Below, piece after piece: positions 42,110 through 51,865 of a stretch of DNA of 64,000 nucleotides. The notes below the pieces were generated by a model. It did not search any database. It was not told the origin of the DNA and saw nothing but the letters and a program-made list of their open reading frames with translations. The stretch's first letter is position 1. Every line of letters begins with the position of its first letter. Both the position numbers and the translations under genes were made by a program. Source of the stretch: Lithodes maja (taxonomy: Eukaryota > Arthropoda > Malacostraca > Decapoda > Lithodidae). The stretch spans positions 1-64,000 of the forward strand of contig JBAKBP010007947.1 in the NCBI GenBank assembly GCA_037953745.1, written 5' to 3'.

Positions 42110-43065
42110 TAGTGCTACCGCCAGACGCTGCAGACGCTCTGTCAACGCTCTCACGATATCGATCATAATTTGAGTATTAACTACTCATCCTCTTCATTCT
42201 TGTGCATGAAAGGTGGTTAAGAGCACGTTTAACCATCCTGTAGCTTAGTAAGTAACACTGCACGATATTTCGCTGTGTATTGACTGATAAACTTTGTGTT
42301 TATCACAAGACTCCTGCTCGGACAGGGCGCCACTAGCGCCATCTATTGTTTTGTTTTGCTTTGTAAACAAACGCTCTCTTATTACTATTTTATATAAAAT
42401 CGTAGCCCCTAATTTTACCCATTACCTACTGTAGTAAGTATCTATTTAACTGCCTTGTATGTAAGTAAAGCTTTGCATATTAATTTGCTAATAAACAATA
42501 TTGTTTACTAACTAACCTGCCTACAGAGACTAACGCCGACGCCATTTTGTAAACAAACCTTTTGGGGGGATTATACATTAAATTCCAGCAAATTTTGTAC
42601 CAAATTTAAGTGCATTCATTTATCTTTTCCCCCTAGATATATTCTTGACTTTTTCTCCTCAGACTGATTTTACTTTAAGCTAAGGGTGGTATTTGTACAA
42701 ACTAACCTAGCCTAACCCAACCTGCCAAGCTTTTGACCTAACCCAAACCTAGCCTAGCCTATAGCCAGCCAATCTGTTTTATTATTAACTCTTGTAGATA
42801 TTGTATTTAGTATCCTACTGTAGCTATACAGTATATATCTGTAATTTTAGTTGTTGCTTGCACGATCTTGTAATAACCTTTGACTGATACACTTTTTTAT
42901 CTAAAAAGAGTAGGCTACTGCTTTACTAGGCTACAGTGACACCAGGTCCATCTGTTGACACAGTATATTAACCCCTTGTGTGCAGTCACACTTTATTTTT
43001 ATATAATCTCTATTTGGTGAATTGTATATTTAGTTACATATTCTGTTATACATATATTTGTTTAA

Positions 43066-43300
43066 GGTTAGGTTATCACACCTGGTAGCCTATTTCTGCG
43101 AATTTCAATTTTATTATTTTCGGTTAGGCTATTCAACGCTGGTAGCCTATTATTGCGTATTTCAATTTAAAAAACAAAAATGTTGGTTAGGCTATCGCCC
43201 CTGGAAGCCTAATTCTGCGTATCTCAACATTTTTGTTTTCGGTTAGGCTATCACCCCTGATAACCTATTTCTGCGTATTTCAGCATATTTGTTTTCGGTT
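43066..43300 (+). repeat. ~58-bp monomers in the CR1 5' UTR
   Basis: Four diverged tandem units of GGTTAGGCTATC.CCCCTGG, AGCCTATTTCTGCGTATTTC and a T-rich end, 56-62 bp each. Promoter-like monomers before ORF1 recall mouse L1, but promoter activity here is inference. Confidence 0.75.
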
Positions 43301-43380
43301 GAAGTGATTGAAGTGTTTTTAAAGTGAGTGAAGTGTTTTAAAGTGAGTGAATTGTTTTTTAAGTGAGTGAAGTGATCTGA
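43301..43380 (+). repeat. ~20-bp GAAGTGTTTTAAAGTGAGT repeat
   Basis: Four units of (T)GAAGTG.TTTT.AAGTGAG directly upstream of the CR1 ORF1 start. Confidence 0.7.
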
Positions 43381-43397
43381 AGAAAGTGACTGTCACC

Positions 43398-44435
43398 ATG
43401 CCTCGCGCTTGTGCGAACTGCGCCGGTAGGTTTGGTGAGTCCATGTTTGCTACTATCGATCTTCAAGACTGCCGGCTCTGCCAGCAACGAGAGAATTTTA
43501 CAGTGAAATTAGATGAAGCCTACAACAAGATCAACGTCCTCACCATGAAGCTGGAATCACTCCAAGAGTTTGTAACACTCAACGTTGGAGTACCACAAAC
43601 TTCAATTGTCACCGCAACTCCAGCAGCCACCAACGCCCCAACGTCAACTGCCAACAATTCAACGCCTACAGTAGCCACTTCAGCTGATGTATCCGATACT
43701 CAAGATACAAATAGTGACTCTCTTCCCCCTCAAGACAACTTCCGTGTTGTGAGGAACAACGTTTGCCCCAAGACCAGGAAACACATACCGATTACCGAGT
43801 GTCAAAACCGTTTCCAGATACTCGCAGACTCAGATGACGAAGAGGAAATAGAAGAAGTCCGGCTCGTGGGAGACTCGATGATACGTGGTCAGCTCACAGA
43901 GTTTTGCGCCAGGGCACCTAAGACCAGGAAGCGTTTTTGTATCCCTGGTGGTGGTGTGGATGACGTAGTTGCAGCAGTTGACGAAGTATCAAAGCTGGCC
44001 CCTGCTAATACAATGTACGTCATCCACGTTGGATCCAACGATGTGCAGCGAACCCGGTCGGAAGATTTGCTTTTAAAGTACCAGCAGCTGATCAAGTCGT
44101 TTAAGGAGAAGTCATCAAGGATCATCGTCTCAGGAATCGTCCCCCGGCTCGGTGTAGAGAGCCGATTTTACAACATAGCCACCAGCACAAATCGTTGTCT
44201 AGCAAACCTCTGCAGGAAGGAGAACGTGGGATTCGTCGACACCTGGGACAATTTCTACTACGATGACTATTTGTTTTCGGACGATGGAGTTCATCTGAAC
44301 CAGGTGGGAGCAGCACGTTTTGGGCGTCTTCTCAACGATGCGGTGAAGGATTTTCGGAGAAGAAATCGACTCAGCACAGGACAACCAGGAAGGAGGACCG
44401 AAGACAGCGAGGACGGCAACCTACAAAGGAATTAA
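43398..44435 (+). CDS. CR1 ORF1: SGNH-type esterase protein
   Basis: 345 residues, intact; the ATG at 43398 (CACCATGC) is chosen over an upstream non-ATG extension. The N-terminus has paired cysteines (CANC and CRLC) that could bind zinc, then a short coiled-coil region (about 35-60) and a Thr/Ser/Asn-rich linker. The C-terminal half is an SGNH hydrolase: block I VGDSMIRG with nucleophile Ser160, block II GGGVDDV, block III VGSNDV (Asn214), and block V DGVHLN with Asp296 and His299. Esterase-bearing ORF1 proteins are known from CR1-like LINEs; their substrate is unknown. All four catalytic positions are present. ORF2 follows with a short gap or overlap. Confidence 0.85.
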   Translation: MPRACANCAGRFGESMFATIDLQDCRLCQQRENFTVKLDEAYNKINVLTMKLESLQEFVTLNVGVPQTSIVTATPAATNAPTSTANNSTPTVATSADVSDTQDTNSDSLPPQDNFRVVRNNVCPKTRKHIPITECQNRFQILADSDDEEEIEEVRLVGDSMIRGQLTEFCARAPKTRKRFCIPGGGVDDVVAAVDEVSKLAPANTMYVIHVGSNDVQRTRSEDLLLKYQQLIKSFKEKSSRIIVSGIVPRLGVESRFYNIATSTNRCLANLCRKENVGFVDTWDNFYYDDYLFSDDGVHLNQVGAARFGRLLNDAVKDFRRRNRLSTGQPGRRTEDSEDGNLQRN

Positions 44436-44533
44436 ATACTAATCCGTCAAGAACCGCGAATTTGGATAAATCTCCACCAACACGACCCAAATTCAAAACC
44501 GTCAGGGATAACGACCGAGGACCGAGGACAGCC

Positions 44534-47413
44534 ATGAATGTAAATGTAGATCCGACCAGAACCAAAAATTCGATGAAAGAACGTTCTGCGAGTTCTAAAA
44601 CCGCAACTTTAAAGGTTTTCTATGCAAACGCTCGTAGCATACGCAATAAATTTTCAGATTTAGAGGAACTAGTGTTTACAGAAAATTATGATGTGATTGG
44701 CATAACAGAATCTTGGCTCAATACAGAAGATAGAGACTTTTTAGCAGAGTATTCACTTCCCGGTTATGTAATGTTTGAGAACAGCCGAATAAATAAAAAT
44801 GGAGGTGGCGTTTTATTTTATATCAAAGAAAGTCTTAACCCGACCCTCGTGTCAAAACCTCAAATTGTGAACGTCGACACATCTTTTGTGCTAATAAAGA
44901 ATAATAAAGGTACAAAAATAATACTTGCGTTAATATACAGACCTCCAGCTCAATCAGTGCAAACTGACCGAGAAATTTACGAACAAATTGCAGATGTAAG
45001 TAACTCACAAGATACCGTAATTTTTGGCGACTTTAATTTACCTGTGACCAAGTGGGGCGATACTCTTACTTCACACTCCGGACATGACTTGTATACGAAC
45101 TTGCAAGAGAGTTCGCTTTATCAATTTGTTCGAACGCCGACCCGTGGTAATAACGTTCTTGACATTGTACTTGCAACAAAAGAAGAATTGATAGAGAATT
45201 TGAATGTTGGTGATGAATTCAGTAACAGCGACCATCGTACGATAACTTTCACTTTAAAGTTTACTAGTAACGAACCAAATAGTAGCATCGAAAAAGTCCC
45301 TAATTTCAAGAAAGCAAACTTCCATTAACTTAGAGCTATGTTTAAAGAAACTGACTGGAGCTTTTTAATTAACAATAACGACATAAATACATCTTGGAAG
45401 TTATTCGAAACCACTTACCTAAAAGCAGTGCAAGACTGCATACCATCGAAAATACGGCGTCCAGGCCATAATAATAAGCCCAAATGGTGGAATAAAGATA
45501 TTTCAAACTGCCTGCTTGCTAAAAAAATTGCTAATGATAGATTAAAATCCTCACAAAATGACGAAGAACGGGTGAAATTTGTAGAGCTATGACGCAAAGC
45601 CAAAAAATTAATTAAGCAAAGTAAAAAGACCTTAGAGTTACATATTGCGAATCAAAGTAAAACAAACCCGAAAGAATTCTATAGTTATATCAGAAAGAAA
45701 AAAGTAGTTACTTCAACTGTTGGACCGTTAGTCGATGAAAAAGGAGAATACACCAAAGACGAAGTACAAATGAGTAATGCCCTCAATACCTTCTTTGCAT
45801 CAGTTTTTACAACCGAAGACCTCAGTGATATCCCTACACCATCGCCGATTCAGATTGATAATTCAGATGTTCTAAGCAATATCACCGTTACAGAGAGAGA
45901 AGTATTGAATTGTTTAGATAAACTCAAAGTAAATAAAACGCCAGGACCTGATACAATCTCGCCTAGAGTTCTAAAGGAAGCTAAGAATGAGCTCTCCAAA
46001 CCACTGACATTACTATTCAATAAATCCTTGCAGTCTGGAACTATGCCTGATCAGTGGAAGCTAGCCAACGTAACACCGATATTCAAAAAAGGCAGCAAAT
46101 CCCTACCCAGTAACTATCGTCCAATTAGCTTAACCTCAGTTGTATGTAAAATGCTAGAAACGGTCATACGAGACAGACTCGTAAATCACTTAGAGGAAAA
46201 TAACATACTTAAAGATACTCAACACGGCTTTCGTAAAAAACGTTCCTGTTTAACAAACCTCTTAGACTTCTTCCACGATATCCTCAACCTCTACGATGAG
46301 AGTAAAGCTGTAGATATTATATACCTTGATTTTCAAAAGGCCTTTGACAAAGTTCCCCACAAACGTTTACTGCTAAAACTAAAAGCGCATGGAATACAAG
46401 ACGGTGTGTTGAAATGGATAGAAAATTGGCTCAACAACAGAAAGCAAAGAGTAGTCATAAACGGTAAGGCATCTAAATGGACCAATGTAAGTAGCGGGGT
46501 ACCCCAGGGATCGGTACTAGGACCAATTCTCTTTCTAATTTACATCAACGACATAGATGAGGGTCTCACCTGCACAATCTCAAAATTTGCTGACGATACA
46601 AAAATTGCAAATAGCGTACTCTCAAAAGAACAAGTTGACGATATGCAACACAATCTAGATAAATTGTCATGTTGGGCCCAAATTTGGCAAATGAGTTTCA
46701 ATGCGGATAAATGTAAAGTACTACATGTCGGATACCTAAATGAGAAAGCAAACTATTCGATGAATGGCACTCAGCTTAAGAATGTAAACAGAGAAACTGA
46801 TCTGGGAGTAACAATATCGAGTAACCTAAAACCGAGTCAACAATGTTCAGAAGTTGTTAAGAAGGCAAACAAAATAATTGGCTTTATAGGCAGGTCATTT
46901 GAGCATAAATCCAAAGAAGTTATCCTAACCCTTTACAATTCCTTAGTCCGCCCTCTTCTGGAATACTGCGTTCAATCCTGGTGCCCTTATTACCAAAAAG
47001 ATATAAACAAGCTAGAACGAGTTCAATGTAGAGTTACCAAAATGATACCTAGCCTAAAGAACAAACCATACGAAGAGCGTCTTAGAGAATTAAATCTATT
47101 TCCTTTAACCCAGCGCAGATTAAGAGGCGACTTAATTCAAGTGTTCAAAATCATCAAAGGCATCGACAATATGAACTGTAGTAAGTACTTCACTATCGAC
47201 CAATCTAATTACACACGGGGAAACGGTTGCAAAATTATTGGTAAATCTTTTAACTCGCACGAATCTAAGAATTTCTTCTTCAATCGAGTTGTCAACTTGT
47301 GGAATGGGCTTCCCCGAAACGTTATAGACTGCAGCACCGTTGATTCATTTAAATTCCGCCTAGACAAATATCTCGCATCAAACCCGCGACTGACTGCGTT
47401 TGTAAATGAATAA
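44534..47413 (+). pseudogene. CR1 ORF2: endonuclease/reverse transcriptase with two in-frame stops
   Basis: The same frame is kept from before the first ATG (44534) to the TAA at 47411, about 957 residues, broken only by TAA at 45326-45328 and TGA at 45590-45592. Endonuclease signatures: FYANARSIRNK, GITESWLN, FGDFNLPVTKW and SNSDHRTI. RT signatures: TPGPDTISPRVLK, SNYRPISLTSV, LDFQKAFDKVPH, GVPQGSVLGPILF and the FADD box near 46588. The C-terminal RPLLEYCVQSW and NLWNGLPRNVIDCSTVDSFK are typical of CR1. No frameshifts were seen, so decay is recent. The frame reaches back into ORF1's end, so reinitiation or a non-ATG start is possible. Confidence 0.85.
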
Positions 47414-47605
47414 CTTTATCCTCCCCTCAGTTACTAACCCATATGTCCCCTACTAACTTCCTAGTCCTGCCACGTTAGTGGCAGGGCAGTAGTTCCCTTT
47501 CCAATGTTCCCTTACCCACTCTAAACCACTGTTTGGACACTTGATCCTCAGTGTTTTGGAGGACAAGCAGCCTAGAAGGGTCACTAGATCTGTTGTTGCT
47601 TGATT

Positions 47606-47625
47606 TCCTTTGTACTCCTTTGTAC
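47606..47625 (+). repeat. CR1 3' terminal direct repeats
   Basis: TCCTTTGTAC twice in tandem. CR1 elements end in short tandem repeats instead of poly(A). Confidence 0.6.
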
Positions 47626-47629
47626 TACA

Positions 47630-48653
47630 GAGCAAGAAGCTGTGCAGGGGAAAAGAACCCCCTAAGACGGTTGAGCACACCCAGCTTCTGGGAGGCTGCC
47701 TTAGCAAGACTGGTAATATGGTCCTTCCAAATGAGAGCAGAAGAAAAAGAGACACCAAGAATATTAAGAGAAGATGAAGGGTTGATTTTTGTATTGTTGA
47801 AGAATAAGGGATAGTCCGCTGGGAGATCCTGACGGGTAGATAGATGGAGAAATTGGGTTTTGGAAGCATTAAAGTTAACAAGGTTTTCTCTGCCCCAATT
47901 GGAAATAGTATTTAGATCAGAATTTAAGAGTTCTATGGCTTCATTACGTTTGTCGTTGAGGGATTGCTGGCTGGGGCGTTCTGAAAAACTAATGGAGTAG
48001 TGTAAGGTTGAGTCGTCTGCGTATGAATGGATGGGAATTAAGGTACAGTTAAGGAGATCATTTATAAAAATTAGAAAGAGAATAGGAGATAGGACAGAGC
48101 CCTGAGGAACACCGGAGTTTATAGGGTGAGGAAGTGAACAATGGCCATCCACAACCGCAGCTATGGAACGGCCGGAAAGGAAATTAGAGACAAAGGCACA
48201 GATGGAGGGATAGAAACCGAAGGAGGGTAGTTTAGAAATTAAAGATTTATGCCAGACTCTATCGAAGGCTTTCGATATGTCTAGTGCAATAGAAAAAGTC
48301 TCACCGAAGTCCCGAAAGGAGGATGACCAAGAGTTAGTAAGATATGAAAGAAGATCACCAGTAGAGCGACCCTTAAGGAAACCATACTGGCGATCTGAGA
48401 GCAGATTATGAGAAGAGAAATGCTTAAGAAATTTGGAAGCAAGAATAGTTTCAAAAACTTTAGAAAGACAAGAGATAAGAGCAATTGGACGATAGTTGGA
48501 GGGTTGAGAGCGGTCACCCTTCTTTGGGACAGGTTGAATGTGAGCAAACTTCCAGCATGAAGGGAAGACGTTAGAGGATAGACAGAGACGAAAGAGTTTG
48601 CCTAGGCAGGGAGTCAGCACGGAAGCACAGTTTTTGAGAACAACAGGACAACT
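47630..48653 (-). pseudogene. LINE C reverse transcriptase fragment, copy 2
   Basis: A minus-strand open frame carrying most of an RT: FPSCWKFAHIQPVPKKGDRS, SNYRPIALISCLSKVFE, ALDISKAFDRVWHKSL (first Asp), SGVPQGSVLSPILFLIFIND, SYADDSTLHYS (catalytic YADD) and KLGVLNRLRGFFSPAQLLAL at its end. It lacks the endonuclease at the N-terminus (it begins at the duplicated block near 48653) and the C-terminus, which ends at the CR1 junction. The final 110 bp are almost identical to the 5' end of copy 1 at 18.24-18.35 kb. All three RT Asp are present but the gene is incomplete on both sides. An apparent Met at 48722 lies in the non-LINE duplicated sequence and is not the true start. Confidence 0.75.
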
Positions 48654-49690
48654 TAGGGACAAGGACAATATAAAAGTCAAATTAAGGATGGAAATAGAGT
48701 GCAAACAAGATACTTGGCCCATTGAGATGGAGAGTCTGTGTAAGAAACTTATTATCTAGCACCTGGAGGCTACGAGGACACCAACCCTCACTCCGACTAA
48801 GGGTCAGCCCGTCCCATTCCGGCTAGAAAATAAGTCTTTCTTACACTATCTCAATGGGCCAAGTATCTTGTTATCCTTAAGTAAACAGTGGTGTTCAATT
48901 AATCCAATCACTAACCTTCCTTACCCTTAAGTAAATAGTGTATCAGGTTTACACGAGCCTCATCCACCCACCTGGAGGCTACCTGCACCAAAAAAGTGGC
49001 GGGCGTTTGGGGTCGCCACATCCCTACGCCATTTGAAAAAATATAGATATACATAGTAGGAGAAAAAGATAGAAGGATCTATGGGAAGTAGAGGACACCA
49101 TCCCTCACTCTGACAAGGGGTCAGCCCGTCCCATTCCAGGTGGATGGCTCTCATGTAAACCTGATACACTTTATTGGATGGATTAACTGAACACCACTGA
49201 TTACTTAGGGACAAGGACAATATAAAAGTCAAATTAAGGATGGAAATAGAGTGCAAACAAGATACTTGGCCCATTGAGATGGAGAGTCTGTGTGAGAAAC
49301 TTATTATCTAGCACCTGGAGGCTACGAGGACACCAACCCTCATTCCGACGAAGGGTCAGCCCGTCCCATTCCGGCTAGAAAATAAGTCTTTCTTACACTA
49401 TCTCAATGGGCCAAGTATCTTGTTATCCTTAAGTAAACAGTGGTGTTCAATTAATCCAATCACTAACCTGCCTTACCCTTAACTAAATAGTGTATCAGGT
49501 TTACACGAGCCTCATCCACCCACCTGGAGGCTACCTGCACCAAAAAAAGTGGCGGGCGTTGGGGTCGCCACATCCCTACGCCATTTGAAAAAATTAGAGA
49601 TTTACATAGTAGGAGAAAAAGATAGAAGGGGCTATGGGAAGTAGAGGACACCAACCCTCACTCTGACAAGGGGTCAGCCCACCACAAAAC
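48653..49690. repeat. 552-bp tandem duplication with internal inverted repeats
   Basis: TTAGGGACAAGGACAATATA starts at 48653 and again at 49205; the unit repeats nearly once in full. Inside each unit CAAGATACTTGGCCCATTGA..GTAAGAAACTTATTATCTAG is followed by its inverted partner TAGAAAATAAG.CTTTCTTAC..TCAATGGGCCAAGTATCTTG, about 60 bp apart. CACCCACCTGGAGGCTACCT also recurs. No gene. Confidence 0.8.
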
Positions 49691-50190
49691 AATTTTATAA
49701 AAAGAAAAAATACGTTATTATATATTCTTGTTGAGCCTCTTTGAATATATGTCTTCTTCGTCCCACATATCTAAAGAAAAAAAATAGATAAATATTCTGT
49801 TTATGAAATTCAAAATTATTTTAAATATTAATAATTAAATGTATACCTAAATGTCATAAGAGACCTTATAAATATAGCTTTATCGTCGGAGCAAAAATTA
49901 ATACCACTCTTTGTCATAGCAAATAGTAAGTCAGGTGATTCCTCTAATTGTTTACGTTATTTAAAGGTTTTTTGTCTGTTGATACATAAACAACTTTATA
50001 AAAAAGAAAAATTACGTTATTGTAGTATACCTGTTGCACACATGATGGAGGTGTGAGAAACAATGCAGACTTGACCATTATAACATCCGATACCATTCAA
50101 TTTGTTTTATGTGGATGGTGTGCAGGTTTTTTCAGTGCTGATATTCTTAACCCAGAAACAATGTAGACTTGACCATTATAACATCCGATA
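49691..50190. other. 3' flank of the beta-subunit-like gene
   Basis: AT-rich. A 98-bp tandem duplication (starts at 50069 and 50167) copies the end of the coding region and its flank. Fragments such as AGTCAGGTGATTCCTCTAAT resemble the flank at 60.0-60.12 kb, marking an old segmental duplication. Confidence 0.55.
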
Positions 50191-51237
50191 TCATTCAATT
50201 TGTTTTATGTGGATGGTGTGCAGGTTTTTTTCAGTGCTAATATTCTTAGCCCAGAGTCGACACTCAATGGCCAGCGACACTCCCTTTATTAGGCCTGAGA
50301 TGTGCATACCCACAGCTGGCTGTACATAAGAGTTATTTCGGTAGGGGAAGAAGTACGGTGGAAAACCTCGCCAGGGCAGCAAGGTTATTTCGCCATAAAA
50401 TCTGTGCTTATCTGCGGCTTCACAGGACATCCAAAGGAACTTCGGCATCACATTCTTCTTTCGACGGTAAAACCTCAAAATATATTCCCTGAGACTCTTT
50501 GGCATGTTATCTGGTAGGTCCTCCAGCACCGTGTACATGTCAGGAATCCATTTAGTTACCTTTGGGGTGATGAGGAGACAGTTCTTTCGACGGTAAAACC
50601 TCAAAATATAGTCCCTGGAACTCTTTGGCAGGTTATTTGGTAGGTCCTCCAGCGCCGTGAACATGTCAGGAATCCATTTAGGTACCTTTTGGGTGATGAG
50701 ACAGGGACAGGGGCCGGAATTGTAGAAGCCCAATTTCCCGCCGTCTATACATTCCCTGGTATCACTCAGCCAACTACAGAAGTTCAGTGGTTTTGTCACA
50801 GGGTCGCATGCAGTTAAGTTGTATTTGTTATAAATAGCATCAAGAATGGAGCCCTTTTCTATGAGTTTATTGTGTGGTTCTGTAGAGGGGTATAAGTGGT
50901 ACTCCAGTTGTTTGTACACGGTATTATTGCTGGGATACGTGGTTAGGTCGTGTGGTTTTGTAAAGGGGTATAAGTGGAACTTCCGTTGTTTATACACGGT
51001 ATTGTTGCTGGGATACGTGGTTAGGTCGATGTTAGGTTTCTCTCCCGCGCCCGAGCTACAACAAGGAGCAGGTCTCAATATAACCATAAGGATGACTATC
51101 AAGTTGATAATAATTATCATCACTCCCAACACCACTCCCACCACTTCTTGCACGGATATAAGTTTATTTCCAACATTTTTTCCATCTCCTCCATTAATAA
51201 GTGGTTCAGTGTCTTCTTCATCCTCACCTTTACACAT
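50191..51237 (-). CDS. Divergent Na+/K+-ATPase beta-subunit-like membrane protein
   Basis: 348 residues on one exon. A splice acceptor (TTTTTTCAG) lies 2 nt before the ATG at 51237, so a non-coding first exon is likely. Order: acidic cytoplasmic N-terminus (1-29), one transmembrane helix (about 30-54, type II topology), ectodomain. The ectodomain keeps six cysteines placed like the three beta-subunit disulfides (C144/C154, C163/C179, C272/C326) plus GFPPYFFPYRNNSYVQP (291-307) and IECRLWAKN (324-332), both family signatures. N-glycosylation sites: N78, N140, N301, N332. Beta subunits fold and deliver the alpha pump subunit. Odd features: a 26-residue segment is duplicated (71-96, 97-122), as is a ~41-residue segment around KWIPDM.T.LEDLP (179-219, 220-261). 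Identity is strong at fold level; function in a pump is inferred. Confidence 0.8.
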   Translation of the reverse strand: MCKGEDEEDTEPLINGGDGKNVGNKLISVQEVVGVVLGVMIIIINLIVILMVILRPAPCCSSGAGEKPNIDLTTYPSNNTVYKQRKFHLYPFTKPHDLTTYPSNNTVYKQLEYHLYPSTEPHNKLIEKGSILDAIYNKYNLTACDPVTKPLNFCSWLSDTRECIDGGKLGFYNSGPCPCLITQKVPKWIPDMFTALEDLPNNLPKSSRDYILRFYRRKNCLLITPKVTKWIPDMYTVLEDLPDNMPKSLREYILRFYRRKKNVMPKFLWMSCEAADKHRFYGEITLLPWRGFPPYFFPYRNNSYVQPAVGMHISGLIKGVSLAIECRLWAKNISTEKNLHTIHIKQIE

Positions 51238-51238
51238 C

Positions 51239-51656
51239 TCTGAAAAAATAAATAATTAATAAAATTAGATAAATATTCGGTTTATAAAATTTAAAATTAT
51301 TTCTTATATATTTATATAAGAAATCAGTATAATCGTGGTTTATCCCTCACCTCTCACGCCTTTATCGTCGGAGCAAAATTTACTACCACTAAAAACTCTG
51401 TCAGAACAAGTCTTAAATTTCTTCTTATTATCAAGAGTATATTTGTGTAGTTACTCGGGCTACACTACAAGATGTCTCAAGCCTGAATGTTTGATGAAAA
51501 AAGAAAAAGAAAAACAGGTGAGACATGTTGCATTTTATAAAAATAAAATGTATAAATGTGCCTTTTATCTCCTTCGGCATGTTTCAGAGTAGACAGGTAG
51601 AGAGAGCTAATGTGTTTCAGAAAGGAAACAATAGGATAGAAACATGAATATAATAC
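51239..51656 (-). other. Putative intron of the beta-like gene
   Basis: It starts GTATTA after AAAAG at 51657 and ends TTTTTTCAG at 51240. AT-rich, with no alternative coding exon recognised. The same arrangement occurs upstream of the truncated copy at 60.63-61.46 kb. Confidence 0.5.
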
Positions 51657-51720
51657 CTTTTGTGTCAGGGAGCAGTTAAATTCTAAGCCTCTCATATGAA
51701 AGACCATATATATATAGCCT
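51657..51720 (-). promoter_or_regulatory. TATA promoter and short first exon of the beta-like gene
   Basis: On the minus strand GGCTATATATATATGG (51704-51719) is a strong TATA box. About 30-50 nt downstream the sequence reaches the AAAAG/GTATTA donor at 51657. The paralogous site at 61.46-61.52 kb has the same TATA and donor, but its potential reading frame has a stop. This supports a non-coding first exon. Confidence 0.5.
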
Positions 51721-51865
51721 AGAGAAGGGGGAGGAGTTAGAGACCCGCCATTGTTGATGTGAAATTCGGGGTTGCCAGCGTCCTAGTTCTCATGTTTATA
51801 TGTGTATGGTAACCATAAAATATAAGGATGCAATATATAAGTTGGGATATGGATGCGTGGAACTA

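Larger units (their letters stand above)
42110..47628 (+). mobile_element. CR1-type LINE (LINE B), nearly full length
   Basis: The CR1 features are an esterase-type ORF1, an endonuclease/RT ORF2 with FADD and a C-terminal NLWNGLPRNV motif, and a 3' end made of short direct repeats (TCCTTTGTAC twice, 47606-47625). The exact 5' edge is not clear; 42,110-43,065 is probably 5' UTR with tandem monomers after it. The right end lies directly against LINE C. Confidence 0.75.

Noticed and set aside
48654..48722. Met at 48722 as the start of the LINE C protein
   Set aside because: These codons lie in the 552-bp duplicated block, which also occurs without LINE sequence at 49.2 kb. The join is accidental.
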